From the NCBI GenBank assembly GCA_025928185.1, contig JAICKA010000003.1, positions 1 through 64,000 of the forward strand: a stretch of DNA of 64,000 nt. Reading direction: 5' to 3'. Each line of letters opens with the position of its first letter. The first letter of the stretch is position 1. Under the pieces are notes generated by a model. The model was not told where the DNA came from. It saw only the letters and a program-made list of their open reading frames with translations, and made no database searches. This document shows, one piece after another, positions 36,849 through 46,713 of the stretch. Source of the stretch: Gemmatimonadaceae bacterium. Its GTDB lineage: Bacteria; Gemmatimonadota; Gemmatimonadetes; Gemmatimonadales; Gemmatimonadaceae. Both the position numbers and the translations under genes were made by a program.

Positions 36849-36850
36849 CC

Positions 36851-38251
36851 ATGTCGCACGTGTCGGACCTCGCGATGCAGGCGGATTGGGTACGTGGTGA
36901 GATTGCCGTCGTCGGCCTGGCGCGCAGCGGGCGCGCCGCGGCCCGGCTCATGGCGCGCGGCGGACTCTCAGTGTATGCGTCGGACAGCGGCAGCTCGCCC
37001 GAGCTCGAGGCCACGGCCGCGGAGCTGCGCGCCGACGACGTCGGCGTCGAGATCGGCGGGCACGACCTCGAGCGCATCGGGCGCGCATCGCTCGTCGTGG
37101 CGAGCCCCGGAGTTCCGCCCAACGCACCACCGTTCGTGGCCGCGCGTGCCGCCGGTGTGCAGATCGTGAGTGAAATTGAAATCGGGCTGCGCTTTCTGCC
37201 GCGGCTCAAGTACATCGCGATCACCGGCACGAACGGCAAGACGACCACCACCGCGTTGACGGGCCATCTGCTACGCAGCCTGGGCCGTCGCGCGGCGACC
37301 GCGGGCAACATCGGCACGCCGCTCACCGAGCTGGCGCTGGCGAAGGCACCGCCGGAGTGGGTCGCGCTGGAGGTGTCGTCCTTTCAGCTGCACGACACGC
37401 CGAGCATCGACCCGCGCGTGGGCGTGCTGACGAACCTGTCGGCCAACCATCTCGATCGGTACGCGAGCGTGGCCGAGTACTATGGCGACAAGGCGCTGAT
37501 GTTCCAGAATGCCACGCCGGCGTCCAACTGGGTGACGAACGCCGACGACGCGGACGTGCAGGCCATGACGCGCGCGATTGCCGGATTGCAGTGTCGCTTT
37601 TCCGTGCGCGAGCGCTCCGACGCATTTCTCGACCGCGACAGCGAACAGCTCGTGGTGCTCGGGCATCCGCTGCTGCCACGCCACGCACTGCCGCTACTCG
37701 GCGACCACAACGTGGCCAATGCGCTCACGGCGTCGCTCGCCGTCATGCTCGCCGAGGTGGCGCATCGGACGCCGATGGCGCTCAAGATGATGGCCGGCGC
37801 GCTGTCGACGTTCAACGCGCTCGAGCACCGCATCGAAACGGTCGGGGAGTTCGACGGCGTCACGTGGATCAACGATTCGAAATCCACCAACGTGGCATCG
37901 ACGCTGGTCGCGTTGCGCGGCATGTCCCGGCCGACGGTGCTCCTGCTCGGTGGCAAACACAAAGGTGAGCCGTACACGGATCTGGGGCCCGAGCTGGCTC
38001 GAACCGGCCGCGCCGTCATTGCCTACGGTGAAGCGGCGGGTCTGATCGAAGCGGATCTCGAAAACGTGGTGCCGATCACGCGACTCGGCTCATCGTTCGA
38101 CGATGTCATGGCCACGGCGCGCCGCCTGGCGCAACCGGGCGACGTGGTGCTGCTCTCGCCCGCCTGCTCGAGCTACGACATGTTCGATAACTACGAGCAT
38201 CGCGGCGAGGTGTTCAAGCAGCTCGCCGCCGCCGGCGCAACCCGACGGTGA
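36851..38251 (+). CDS. murD: UDP-MurNAc-L-Ala--D-Glu ligase
   Basis: VVGLARSGRAAARLMA, ITGTNGKTTTTALTGHLL, WINDSKSTNVASTLVAL; start refined to ATG 36851. Confidence 0.96.
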   Translation: MSHVSDLAMQADWVRGEIAVVGLARSGRAAARLMARGGLSVYASDSGSSPELEATAAELRADDVGVEIGGHDLERIGRASLVVASPGVPPNAPPFVAARAAGVQIVSEIEIGLRFLPRLKYIAITGTNGKTTTTALTGHLLRSLGRRAATAGNIGTPLTELALAKAPPEWVALEVSSFQLHDTPSIDPRVGVLTNLSANHLDRYASVAEYYGDKALMFQNATPASNWVTNADDADVQAMTRAIAGLQCRFSVRERSDAFLDRDSEQLVVLGHPLLPRHALPLLGDHNVANALTASLAVMLAEVAHRTPMALKMMAGALSTFNALEHRIETVGEFDGVTWINDSKSTNVASTLVALRGMSRPTVLLLGGKHKGEPYTDLGPELARTGRAVIAYGEAAGLIEADLENVVPITRLGSSFDDVMATARRLAQPGDVVLLSPACSSYDMFDNYEHRGEVFKQLAAAGATRR

Positions 38252-38258
38252 GTGTCTG

Positions 38259-39449
38259 ATGGCCAGTCGTGATGCGGCGCGCGGTGCCGCCATTTCAGCC
38301 GTCGACGTGCGCGAGCGCTGGCGTATGGGTCCGGAAGCGCGCGGGCTCATTCTGGTGAGTGCGGTGCTCACCGCATTCGGCCTGGCCGTCCTGTACAGCG
38401 CGAGCGCCATCGTTTCGCTGAACGAGCACGGGTCGAGCACGTATTTCCTCGTGCGTCAGGTTGGCGGAGTCGCGGCGGGCATCGTCGCGTTCGCCGTCGC
38501 GGCCAAGTTCGACGCACAGCGGCTGCGTGAGTGGGCATGGCCGATCCTCTGGCTCACGATCGCGGCGATGGTGGCCGTGCTCGTTCCGTCGGTCGCGCCG
38601 GAGATCCACGGGTCCCGCCGATTTCTGTTCGGCGGGTCGTTGCAGCCGTCCGAGTTCGGCAAGCTGGCGGTGGTGGTCTGGGTGGCGATGCTCATCGACA
38701 AGAAGGGCGAGAGTCTGCGCCGCTTCACCAAGGGGCTCGTGCCGTTCCTCGTGATCGTGGGCGTGCTGGACGTGCTCGCCGCGCTCGAGCCGGATCTCTC
38801 CGTCGCGATGCTTTACACATTGCTCATGGCGCTGCTGCTCTTTGCCGGCGGCGCGCGGATGAGTCACTTTCTCGCGTTGGGGGCGATGGCGCTGCCGCTC
38901 GCGCTCACGCGGCTCGAGCGCTGGCGCTACGCGCTATCGCGTCTCGTCGCGTTCGTGCATCCGGGAAGTGCTCCCGACGCCGTGAATTTCCAGTTGCGGC
39001 AGTCACTGATCGCCGTCGGCTCGGGGCGGCTGGTTGGCCGCGGATTCGGCGAAGGCATGCAGCAGTTCTTCTTCGTGCCGTTTCCGTACAGCGATTTCAT
39101 CGCCAGCAACATTGGCGAAGAGTGGGGATTCCTCGGCATTGCCGGCATTACCATTGCCTTTGCGTTGTACGGATTGCTCGGCTTCCGGATCGCCCGGCGG
39201 GCGCGCACGCCGTTTCTGCAACTCGTCGCCGTCGGACTCACATTCACGACCGTGCTCACTGCATTCCTGCACATTGGCGTGGTGATCGGACTCCTGCCGA
39301 CCACCGGGTTGACGCTGCCGTTCGTCTCCTACGGCCGATCGAACCTGGTGCTGACGATGCTGTTCACGGGCATTCTCGTGAACATCGGCAGCACGCGCGA
39401 ACGCGTGATCGGCAGCGGGGCCACCGATCCGCTGGCCATGCCGGCCTGA
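38259..39449 (+). CDS. ftsW: SEDS peptidoglycan glycosyltransferase FtsW
   Basis: VLYSASAIVSLNEHG, QPSEFGKLAVVVWVAMLI, FPYSDFIASNIGEEWGFLG, LTLPFVSYGRSNLV; start refined to ATG 38259. Confidence 0.96.
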   Translation: MASRDAARGAAISAVDVRERWRMGPEARGLILVSAVLTAFGLAVLYSASAIVSLNEHGSSTYFLVRQVGGVAAGIVAFAVAAKFDAQRLREWAWPILWLTIAAMVAVLVPSVAPEIHGSRRFLFGGSLQPSEFGKLAVVVWVAMLIDKKGESLRRFTKGLVPFLVIVGVLDVLAALEPDLSVAMLYTLLMALLLFAGGARMSHFLALGAMALPLALTRLERWRYALSRLVAFVHPGSAPDAVNFQLRQSLIAVGSGRLVGRGFGEGMQQFFFVPFPYSDFIASNIGEEWGFLGIAGITIAFALYGLLGFRIARRARTPFLQLVAVGLTFTTVLTAFLHIGVVIGLLPTTGLTLPFVSYGRSNLVLTMLFTGILVNIGSTRERVIGSGATDPLAMPA

Positions 39450-39477
39450 CGACACTCGCAACGGGAGCAGCAGCCGC

Positions 39478-40581
39478 ATGACGCGGATCGTGTTTGCGGG
39501 CGGGGGAACGGGCGGGCACCTGTATCCGGGAATTGCGATTGCGCGCGCGCTGGTGCGCGCACGGCCTGGCGTCGCGCCGTTCTTCATCGGCGCGCAACGC
39601 GGCATCGAGCGCGACGTGCTGCCGAAGACGGAGTTTCCGCATCTGCTGCTCGATCTCCATCCGCTCTATCGCCCAGCCGTCTGGAACAACTGGAAGACGG
39701 CCGTGGGCGCCGCGAGCGCCTGGCGCCGCATTGGAGCGCTGGTGCACCAGGAGCGTCCGGCGATCGTCGTCGGAACCGGCGGATACGCCGCGGGAATGAT
39801 GCTCGCCTACAGCGTCGTGCATCGGCTGCCGATCGTCCAGCAGGCCGGCGACAGCGTGCCCGGTCTCACCGCGCGGGCGTTCAGCCGCTGGTCGCGCGAG
39901 ATCTATTTGAATTTTCCTGAGGCGGCGGAGCGGTTGCACGCGCACCATCCCGGCTCGCTCGTCGATACCGGTGCGCCGATCGAGCCGCCTCCCACGCCGC
40001 GACCGGATCGCGCCGCCGCCCGTGCGGCGTGGGGCTTTCCGCAATCCGGCGGACGTGTGCTGCTGATCTACGGCGGCAGTCAGGGGTCGCTGGCGATCAA
40101 TCGCGTCGTCGCAGCGTGGATCGAGCACGGCCTGCCGCCGGACCTCTACGTGATCTGGGGCACCGGCCGCGCGACCTGGGATCAGTTCAAAGATCTCGAA
40201 AGTCCCCGGGTGCGCGTGCGCAACTACCTCGCGCCGATCGCGGAAGCCTATGCCGCGGCCGACTTCGCGCTCGCGCGGTCCGGCGCGATGAGCACGGCCG
40301 AGCTGTTCGCCTGGGGGTTGCCGGGTCTGCTCGTTCCGCTGCCGACCGCTGCCGCCGATCACCAGACGACGAATGCCGTCACGCTCGAGCGGGCCGGTGC
40401 GGCGGTGCACCTGCCCCAGGCACAGCTGACCGTCGACCGGCTCGACGGCGCCGTTCGGCGGCTGATCGACGATCCGGCCGAGCTCGCGCGGCTCGCCAGC
40501 GGTGCGGCGGCGCGGGCACGTCCGAACGCGGCTGCGGAGATCGCGCGGCGCATCCTCGCGCTCATCGACGCTGGCGTCTAG
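39478..40581 (+). CDS. murG: UDP-GlcNAc--lipid I transferase
   Basis: FAGGGTGGHLYPGIAIARAL, IYGGSQGSLAIN, RSGAMSTAELFAWGLPGLLVPLP. Confidence 0.96.
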   Translation: MTRIVFAGGGTGGHLYPGIAIARALVRARPGVAPFFIGAQRGIERDVLPKTEFPHLLLDLHPLYRPAVWNNWKTAVGAASAWRRIGALVHQERPAIVVGTGGYAAGMMLAYSVVHRLPIVQQAGDSVPGLTARAFSRWSREIYLNFPEAAERLHAHHPGSLVDTGAPIEPPPTPRPDRAAARAAWGFPQSGGRVLLIYGGSQGSLAINRVVAAWIEHGLPPDLYVIWGTGRATWDQFKDLESPRVRVRNYLAPIAEAYAAADFALARSGAMSTAELFAWGLPGLLVPLPTAAADHQTTNAVTLERAGAAVHLPQAQLTVDRLDGAVRRLIDDPAELARLASGAAARARPNAAAEIARRILALIDAGV

Positions 40582-40603
40582 TTCTCGTTCATTGCGCAGC
40601 GCG

Positions 40604-40624
40604 ACACGATCGCGATGATCGTGT
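40604..40624. repeat. inverted repeat in the murG-murC spacer
   Basis: ACACGATC-GCGAT-GATCGTGT, 8-bp perfect arms. Confidence 0.6.
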
Positions 40625-40667
40625 TCGGCGTCTTGTGTCCGGCGAAAAATTCCCGAACTTGGAGCCC

Positions 40668-42047
40668 ATGTCTCTTCTCGACTCCACCGATCCACGGCCC
40701 GTTCACTTCGTCGGCATTGCCGGCGCCGGCATGAGTGCGCTGGCGGAGCTGTTCATTCGGCGCGGCGTTCCGATCACCGGCTGCGACGCAAACCCCGGCA
40801 CCGCCGACGACCTTCGGCGGCTTGGCGTCGTCGTCGAGCCCCATGATCCGGCGCACGCCGACCGCGCGCGCGCCCTCGTCGTCACCTCGGCGATGCCTAA
40901 GGAGCATCCCGAGCTGGTACGCGCGCGCGAGCTGGGAATTCCCGTCATTCGCCGGGCCGAGGCGCTGGGCGAGGTGACCGCGGAGCGCGAGCTGGTCGGC
41001 ATCGCCGGCACGCACGGCAAGACAACGACGACGGTGATGACGGCGACCGCGCTCGCCGCCGCTGGCCGCGATCCGACCGCCCTTGTCGGCGGCCGCGTCG
41101 CCGCTTGGGAGGGGAATCTCCGCGCCGGCGGCGACGCGCTCTACGTCGTGGAGGCCGACGAGTACGATCGATCGTTTCTCGCGCTCACGCCAACCGTGGC
41201 GGTGGTCACGAACATCGAAGCGGACCACCTCGACATCTACAGCGATCTGGCGGACATCAAGCGGGCGTTCGCGCAGTTCGCGCGCGGCGCGCGGACGATC
41301 GTGCTGTGCGGCGACGATGCAGGTGCGAACTCGCTGCTCACGCCCGGTACCGCCGAAGTGATCCGCTATGGCATCACGTCGCCGGACGCGCGCATGCTGG
41401 CGCGGAACGTCGACAATCGCGGCGCGGCCTCGCGATTCGAGGTCGTGTTCGACGATGAATCGCTCGGCGCCGTCGAGCTCTCGGTTCCCGGCCGGCACAA
41501 CGTGCTCAATGCGCTCGCGGCGATCTCCGCGGGCGTGGCGCTCGGCGCGGATTTCACGCGCATGGCCGAGGGACTGAAGACCTTTACCGGCGCGGAACGG
41601 CGGTTCCAGCACATCGGCGAGGCGCGCGGCATCACGATCGTCGACGATTACGCGCATCATCCCACGGAGATCGCCGCGACGCTCGCGGCGGCGCGCGCCG
41701 CGTATCCCGCTCGGCGCATCGTCGCGGCGTTTCAGCCGCATCTGTACTCGCGGACGCGCGATTTCGCCGGCGATTTCGGCAAGGCACTCTCCGCCGCGGA
41801 CGCCGTGTACCTCACCGAGATCTATCCGGCGCGCGAGCAGCCGATTCGCGGTGTCACGTCGAGCCTCGTGGCCGACGCGCTCACCGCGGCAGGGGGCACG
41901 CTGGCGTGGCGCGGACAGCGCGGCGAGCTGGCCGACGCACTCGCGTCGCGCGTGCGCGACGGCGACGTCGTACTCACGGTGGGCGCGGGCGATATCACCC
42001 GTACCGGCCCCGAGCTGCTCCAGCGACTCGGCAGCGCTGCCCGATGA
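40668..42047 (+). CDS. murC: UDP-MurNAc--L-alanine ligase
   Basis: VHFVGIAGAGMSALAELF, GIAGTHGKTTTTVM, DDYAHHPTEIAATLAAAR; start refined to ATG 40668. Confidence 0.96.
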   Translation: MSLLDSTDPRPVHFVGIAGAGMSALAELFIRRGVPITGCDANPGTADDLRRLGVVVEPHDPAHADRARALVVTSAMPKEHPELVRARELGIPVIRRAEALGEVTAERELVGIAGTHGKTTTTVMTATALAAAGRDPTALVGGRVAAWEGNLRAGGDALYVVEADEYDRSFLALTPTVAVVTNIEADHLDIYSDLADIKRAFAQFARGARTIVLCGDDAGANSLLTPGTAEVIRYGITSPDARMLARNVDNRGAASRFEVVFDDESLGAVELSVPGRHNVLNALAAISAGVALGADFTRMAEGLKTFTGAERRFQHIGEARGITIVDDYAHHPTEIAATLAAARAAYPARRIVAAFQPHLYSRTRDFAGDFGKALSAADAVYLTEIYPAREQPIRGVTSSLVADALTAAGGTLAWRGQRGELADALASRVRDGDVVLTVGAGDITRTGPELLQRLGSAAR

Positions 42048-42739
42048 AACGCTCCGCCCGGCCGCGGCTTGCCAAGGTCGCGGCGCTCGCGGCGGTCGCA
42101 CTGATCGTGGTGGCAGCACCATGGTGGGCGCCGCAGATCATGCGTCGCATGAGCTTCTTTCACGTTCGCCGCGTCGAAATCGTCGGCGCGCATTATCTTG
42201 CGCCGAGTGACATTCTCGCTCGATTGCACGTCGATACCACGGCGTCGGTCTGGGATCCGACGGCGCCGCTCGTCGCTCGCCTGGCGAACCATCCCGAAAT
42301 TCAGCGTGTCGACATCCATCGCAAGCTGCCCGGCACTCTCGTCGTGGACGTGACGGAACGCGCGCCCGTCGCGCTCGTGCCGTCGCGCACCGGCTTTCGT
42401 GCGTACGACGCGCAGGGCACCGCGCTGCCCGTCGATCCGGCGCGCGTCGACATCGACGCGCCCGTGCTCCTGCAGCGCGACACGACGGTGCTCCGACTGC
42501 TCGGCGAAATGCGCCGCGACATGCCGGCGCTGTACGGACGCGTAAGCGCCATTCGCCGCGTCGGATCCGACGAGCTGGTACTTCAGCTACCGAACGTCGC
42601 CGTACGCGCGATGACGAACGTGACGCTGCGCCGCCTTGCCGATCTCGAGCCCGTGGAAGCCGATCTGGCGCGGAGACAGGTCCGCGCGTCAGAGATCGAT
42701 CTCCGTTACCGTGACCAGGTCATCGCCAGACTCCAATGA
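42044..42739 (+). CDS. ftsQ: FtsQ/POTRA-domain cell division protein
   Basis: TM followed by FFHVRRVEIVGAHYLAPSDILARL (POTRA); position between murC and ftsA; start refined to ATG 42044. Confidence 0.88.
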   Translation: MKRSARPRLAKVAALAAVALIVVAAPWWAPQIMRRMSFFHVRRVEIVGAHYLAPSDILARLHVDTTASVWDPTAPLVARLANHPEIQRVDIHRKLPGTLVVDVTERAPVALVPSRTGFRAYDAQGTALPVDPARVDIDAPVLLQRDTTVLRLLGEMRRDMPALYGRVSAIRRVGSDELVLQLPNVAVRAMTNVTLRRLADLEPVEADLARRQVRASEIDLRYRDQVIARLQ

Positions 42740-43995
42740 CACCGGAACACCTCGTCGCGGGACTCGACATCGGGTCCGCCAGGACTACCGCCATCATCGC
42801 CGAAGTGGAGGGCGATCTCCCGAAGCATCCGTCGATCAAGGTGCTCGGCGTAGGACAGGCGCGCACGACGGGCATGCGCCGCGGCGTCGTGTCCGACATC
42901 GAGGAGACGACCCGCTCGATCCGCAAGGCGCTGCAGGATGCCGAGCGCATGGCGGGCGCGCAAATTCAGGAAGTCTACGCAGGCATCGCGGGGGAGCACG
43001 TGCAGGCGATGACGAGCAAGGGCATCGTCGCCGTGAGTCACGACGAGATCAACAAGTCGGACGTCGATCGCGCGAACGAGGTGGCGCGCGCGCAGGCGAT
43101 TCCCCAGGATCGCGAGCTGTTGCACGCCATTCCGCAGGAGTACACGGTCGACAAGAACCTCGGTATTCGCGATCCCATCGGCATGAGCGGCACGCGGCTC
43201 GAGACCGAGATGTACCTCGTCACGATCGGCAGCTCGCCAGCCATCAACCTGCGCAAATCGGTGGAGCGGGCCGGCTACAAGGTGCGCGAGCTGGTGCTCG
43301 AGCCGTTGGCCAGCGCACTCGCGGTGCTGACCGAGGACGAGAAGGAGCTGGGCGTCGCCCTCGTGGAGATGGGCGCCGGCACGACCGACCTCGCCGTCTT
43401 TCACGAGGGCAAGATTCGCCACCTCGGTACTATCGCCTTCGGCGGGAACAACGTCACGAGTGACATCGTGCACGGTCTGGGCGTGACGCAGGCCGACGCC
43501 GAGCGGCTCAAGGAGCGCTACGGCTGCGCGTACGAACCGTTGATCGACCCGTCTGAAGTGATTCAGCTCCCAAGCACCGTGGCGCAGGGCGACCGGCAGA
43601 TTCCGCGCGAGCTGCTCGCGCACATCATTCATCAGCGCATGGACGAGATCTTCGACCTCGTGCAGCGCGACGTGTCGGCCGCCGGGTACGCGAACAAGCT
43701 GAGCGCCGGCGTGGTGCTCACCGGCGGCGCGGCGGCAATGCAGGGCGTGGCGGAGCTGGCGAGCGACGTGTTCGGAACCGGCGTCCGGGTGGGCATTCCC
43801 GCGGAGAACATCACGGGGCTGATCGATTCCGTGGAGGCGCCGCGATTTGCCACCGTCACGGGGCTCGCGCAGTATGGCGCGAATCGGGTTGCCCTGGGCG
43901 GCGCCACCTCGGGCGCACGGCGGATCGCGATCGGCGGCGGGGGCATGGACAAACTCGCGGCCAGGATCAAATTCTGGCTGCAGGATTTCTTCTAG
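42736..43995 (+). CDS. ftsA: cell division protein FtsA
   Basis: AGLDIGSARTTAIIAEV, VEMGAGTTDLAVFHEG, GVVLTGGAAAMQGV. Confidence 0.97.
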   Translation: MTPEHLVAGLDIGSARTTAIIAEVEGDLPKHPSIKVLGVGQARTTGMRRGVVSDIEETTRSIRKALQDAERMAGAQIQEVYAGIAGEHVQAMTSKGIVAVSHDEINKSDVDRANEVARAQAIPQDRELLHAIPQEYTVDKNLGIRDPIGMSGTRLETEMYLVTIGSSPAINLRKSVERAGYKVRELVLEPLASALAVLTEDEKELGVALVEMGAGTTDLAVFHEGKIRHLGTIAFGGNNVTSDIVHGLGVTQADAERLKERYGCAYEPLIDPSEVIQLPSTVAQGDRQIPRELLAHIIHQRMDEIFDLVQRDVSAAGYANKLSAGVVLTGGAAAMQGVAELASDVFGTGVRVGIPAENITGLIDSVEAPRFATVTGLAQYGANRVALGGATSGARRIAIGGGGMDKLAARIKFWLQDFF

Positions 43996-44029
43996 ACCGC
44001 ATCAAAAAGCTGCTCCGCGCCCCATGAGC

Positions 44030-44038
44030 TGTGGATAA
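44030..44038 (-). promoter_or_regulatory. perfect consensus DnaA box (TTATCCACA on minus strand)
   Basis: TGTGGATAA on + strand, in the 199-bp ftsA-ftsZ spacer. Confidence 0.6.
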
Positions 44039-44115
44039 GTCGCACGAAAATTCCGTGTGATTCTTTCCGCGCTGCATCGTCTGAAAATTGGGGTAGTTGG
44101 ATCGCCAGAAAGCAT

Positions 44116-44121
44116 TATATT
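44116..44121 (+). promoter_or_regulatory. candidate -10 element (TATATT) upstream of ftsZ
   Basis: AT-rich hexamer in an otherwise GC-rich region; no convincing -35 at 16-18 nt. Confidence 0.3.
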
Positions 44122-44194
44122 GCCCGAGCCGAGACAGCACTCCTTCCCGCTGTTCCCGATCATTCCAACCTCGAAGTACGGAGCTCCGTTCTCA

Positions 44195-45373
44195 ATGATT
44201 TTTGAGTTCGAGGAGAGCGCGACCCAGAACGCCCGCATGAAAGTGGTGGGCGTCGGGGGTGGCGGCGGCAACGCCGTCAACCGGATGATCGACGAGCATC
44301 TGGATGGCGTGGAGTTCATCTCGATCAACACCGATGCGCAGGCGCTGCTGACGTCGAAGTCCGATATCAAGGTGCAGATCGGCAAGAAGCTGACGCGCGG
44401 GCTTGGCGCCGGTGCGCGGCCGGAGATCGGCCGTCAGGCCATCGAGGAGAATCGCGACGAAGTGAGTCGCGCGCTGACCAGCGCGGACCTGGTGTTCATC
44501 ACGTGCGGCATGGGCGGCGGCACCGGCACCGGCGCGGCGCCGGTCATCGCCGAGCTGGCGCGCGAAGCCGGCGCGCTCACCGTGGGTATTGTCACCAAGC
44601 CGTTCCTGTTCGAGGGTCGCAAGCGCATGCGTCAGGCGGAGCAGGGTATCGCCGACATGCGCAAGAACGTCGACACCATGATCGTCGTGCCGAACGAGCG
44701 GCTGCTGGCCGTCGTCGGCAAGGGCATCCCATTCCAGGACGCGCTCAAGAAGGCGGACGAAGTGCTGCTGCACGCTACGCAGGGCATCTCGTCGCTCATC
44801 AGCGTCACCGGTCTGGTGAACGTCGATTTCGCCGACGTGCGCACCGTCATGCAGGCTGGCGGCTCGGCGCTCATGGGCACCGGCGTCGGGCGCGGTGAGA
44901 ACCGCGCCATGGAAGCCGCGCAGCAGGCGATCGCGTCGCCATTGCTGGACAACGTCAGCATCTCGGGCGCAAGCGGCGTGCTGGTGAACATCACCGGCGG
45001 CGCCGACCTCACGCTCGGTGAAGTGCACCAGATCAACGAGATCATTCACGACGCCGTCGGCGACGACGCGGAAATCATCTTCGGCGCCGTGCACGAGCCG
45101 GCGATGCAGGGTGAGATTCGCGTCACCGTGATCGCCACGGGCTTCGATCGCGCGCTGCAGGTCGGCACGCCCATCTCGTCCCCCGCCCAGCCAGTGACCG
45201 CGCCCAAGGGCTCGCCGGTCATTCCATTTCCCGCCAACCGCCCGGCGCGCGTAACTGGCGCGGCGCCGCGCACTCCGGAACAGCCGCGTGTTACGCGGAC
45301 CCCGCCTGACAAGTCAACGCAGGATCTCAGTGACATGGAGATTCCGACGTTTATTCGGAGACAGATGGATTGA
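44195..45373 (+). CDS. ftsZ: cell division protein FtsZ
   Basis: [38 protein letters not shown]-terminal peptide [16 protein letters not shown]. Confidence 0.98.
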   Translation: MIFEFEESATQNARMKVVGVGGGGGNAVNRMIDEHLDGVEFISINTDAQALLTSKSDIKVQIGKKLTRGLGAGARPEIGRQAIEENRDEVSRALTSADLVFITCGMGGGTGTGAAPVIAELAREAGALTVGIVTKPFLFEGRKRMRQAEQGIADMRKNVDTMIVVPNERLLAVVGKGIPFQDALKKADEVLLHATQGISSLISVTGLVNVDFADVRTVMQAGGSALMGTGVGRGENRAMEAAQQAIASPLLDNVSISGASGVLVNITGGADLTLGEVHQINEIIHDAVGDDAEIIFGAVHEPAMQGEIRVTVIATGFDRALQVGTPISSPAQPVTAPKGSPVIPFPANRPARVTGAAPRTPEQPRVTRTPPDKSTQDLSDMEIPTFIRRQMD

Positions 45374-46647
45374 AGAAGCTCGGCATCGTACGTATCGGAG
45401 TGTACTCCCTCGTCGCGCTGGCCCTTGCCGGCGCGCTTCGCTTCACCCCTCGGCTGCCTGACACCGACGCGAAAGCGGCCGACGTGATGATCACCCAGGC
45501 GGCCACGCCGGCCTGGAAGCTGCGCTACGACACGTTGGAGAGCGGTGAATCGCTCGCCAAGCTGCTGCAGCGGGACGGCATGAGCGACGAATCGGCCTCG
45601 CATGCGCTGCGCGCCGCGACCGAAGACGCCACGCTCGATCCGCGCCGTATCCCGGCGGGCATGCCGGTCACCATGAAATCGGCGGCGGCGGACTCCGAGC
45701 CGTCCGAGGTCACGCTGCAGCTGGCGATCGACCGCGTCGTGCGCCTGACGCGCACCGGCGACACATGGACCGGGAAGGAAGTACGCCTCCCCTGGACGAC
45801 GGATACGATCATCGTCGCGGGAACGATCACATCGAATCTGTACGACGCGGTCGACGCGAGCGCGCCGACGCTGCCGGCAAGTGCACGCCAGCAGCTGACG
45901 TGGACGATCGCTGACGACGTCTATCAGTACCGCATCGACATGAGCCGCGACCTCCAGCCGGGCGATTCGTTCCGCGTGGCGGCCGAGCGTTCCGTCGCTC
46001 CGAATGGCGCGGTGCGAATCGGCAAGGTGGTCGCGTCGACCTTCACGCTCTCCGGCAAGACCATCGCCGCGGTGCACTTCAACAGCAAGGGATCGAGCGG
46101 CGAGTACTACGATCAGGACGGCCGCTCAATGCGGTCGGCATTCCTTCGGGCCCCGCTGTCGTTCCGTCGCATCTCGAGCGTGTTCGGCATGCGTGAGCAT
46201 CCGATTCTTGGCATCGTCCGCGCGCACAAGGGCACTGACTACGCCGCGGCAGCCGGCACACCGGTGCGCGCGATCGGTGATGGCGTCGTCGTACGCAAAG
46301 GCTGGAGCAACGGGTACGGCAACCTGCTCGAGATCAGGCACCGCAACGGATTCCATTCGCGGTACGGACACCTGAGCCGCTTTGCCGCCGGTATCCATGT
46401 CGGCTCACGCGTGACGCAGGCGGAAACGATCGCCTACGTCGGCAGCACCGGTCTCGCCACCGGTCCGCACCTGCACTTCGAGATTCTGGTCGACGGCGTG
46501 CAGCGCGATCCGCGCAAGATCCTCGCGCAGATCAGCGGCGATCCGATCACCAAGTCCGAGCGTGCCGCGTTCGATTCGGTTCGCGACATGCTCCTTGGCG
46601 AGTTGGGTCAGCCGGTGAACGGCGTCACCAAGCTGGCGTCGCGCTGA
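45370..46647 (+). CDS. M23-family metallopeptidase
   Basis: [75 protein letters not shown]. Confidence 0.94.
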   Translation: MKKLGIVRIGVYSLVALALAGALRFTPRLPDTDAKAADVMITQAATPAWKLRYDTLESGESLAKLLQRDGMSDESASHALRAATEDATLDPRRIPAGMPVTMKSAAADSEPSEVTLQLAIDRVVRLTRTGDTWTGKEVRLPWTTDTIIVAGTITSNLYDAVDASAPTLPASARQQLTWTIADDVYQYRIDMSRDLQPGDSFRVAAERSVAPNGAVRIGKVVASTFTLSGKTIAAVHFNSKGSSGEYYDQDGRSMRSAFLRAPLSFRRISSVFGMREHPILGIVRAHKGTDYAAAAGTPVRAIGDGVVVRKGWSNGYGNLLEIRHRNGFHSRYGHLSRFAAGIHVGSRVTQAETIAYVGSTGLATGPHLHFEILVDGVQRDPRKILAQISGDPITKSERAAFDSVRDMLLGELGQPVNGVTKLASR

Positions 46648-46654
46648 TCGACTT

Positions 46655-46683
46655 CGAGTCGGCGCGCACGGCGCGCCGACTCG
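46655..46683 (+). terminator. 13-bp perfect hairpin after the M23 gene
   Basis: CGAGTCGGCGCGC-ACG-GCGCGCCGACTCG; no U-tract. Confidence 0.7.
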
Positions 46684-46713
46684 CTCCACCACAATTCCGC
46701 TAGCTTACGCCGC

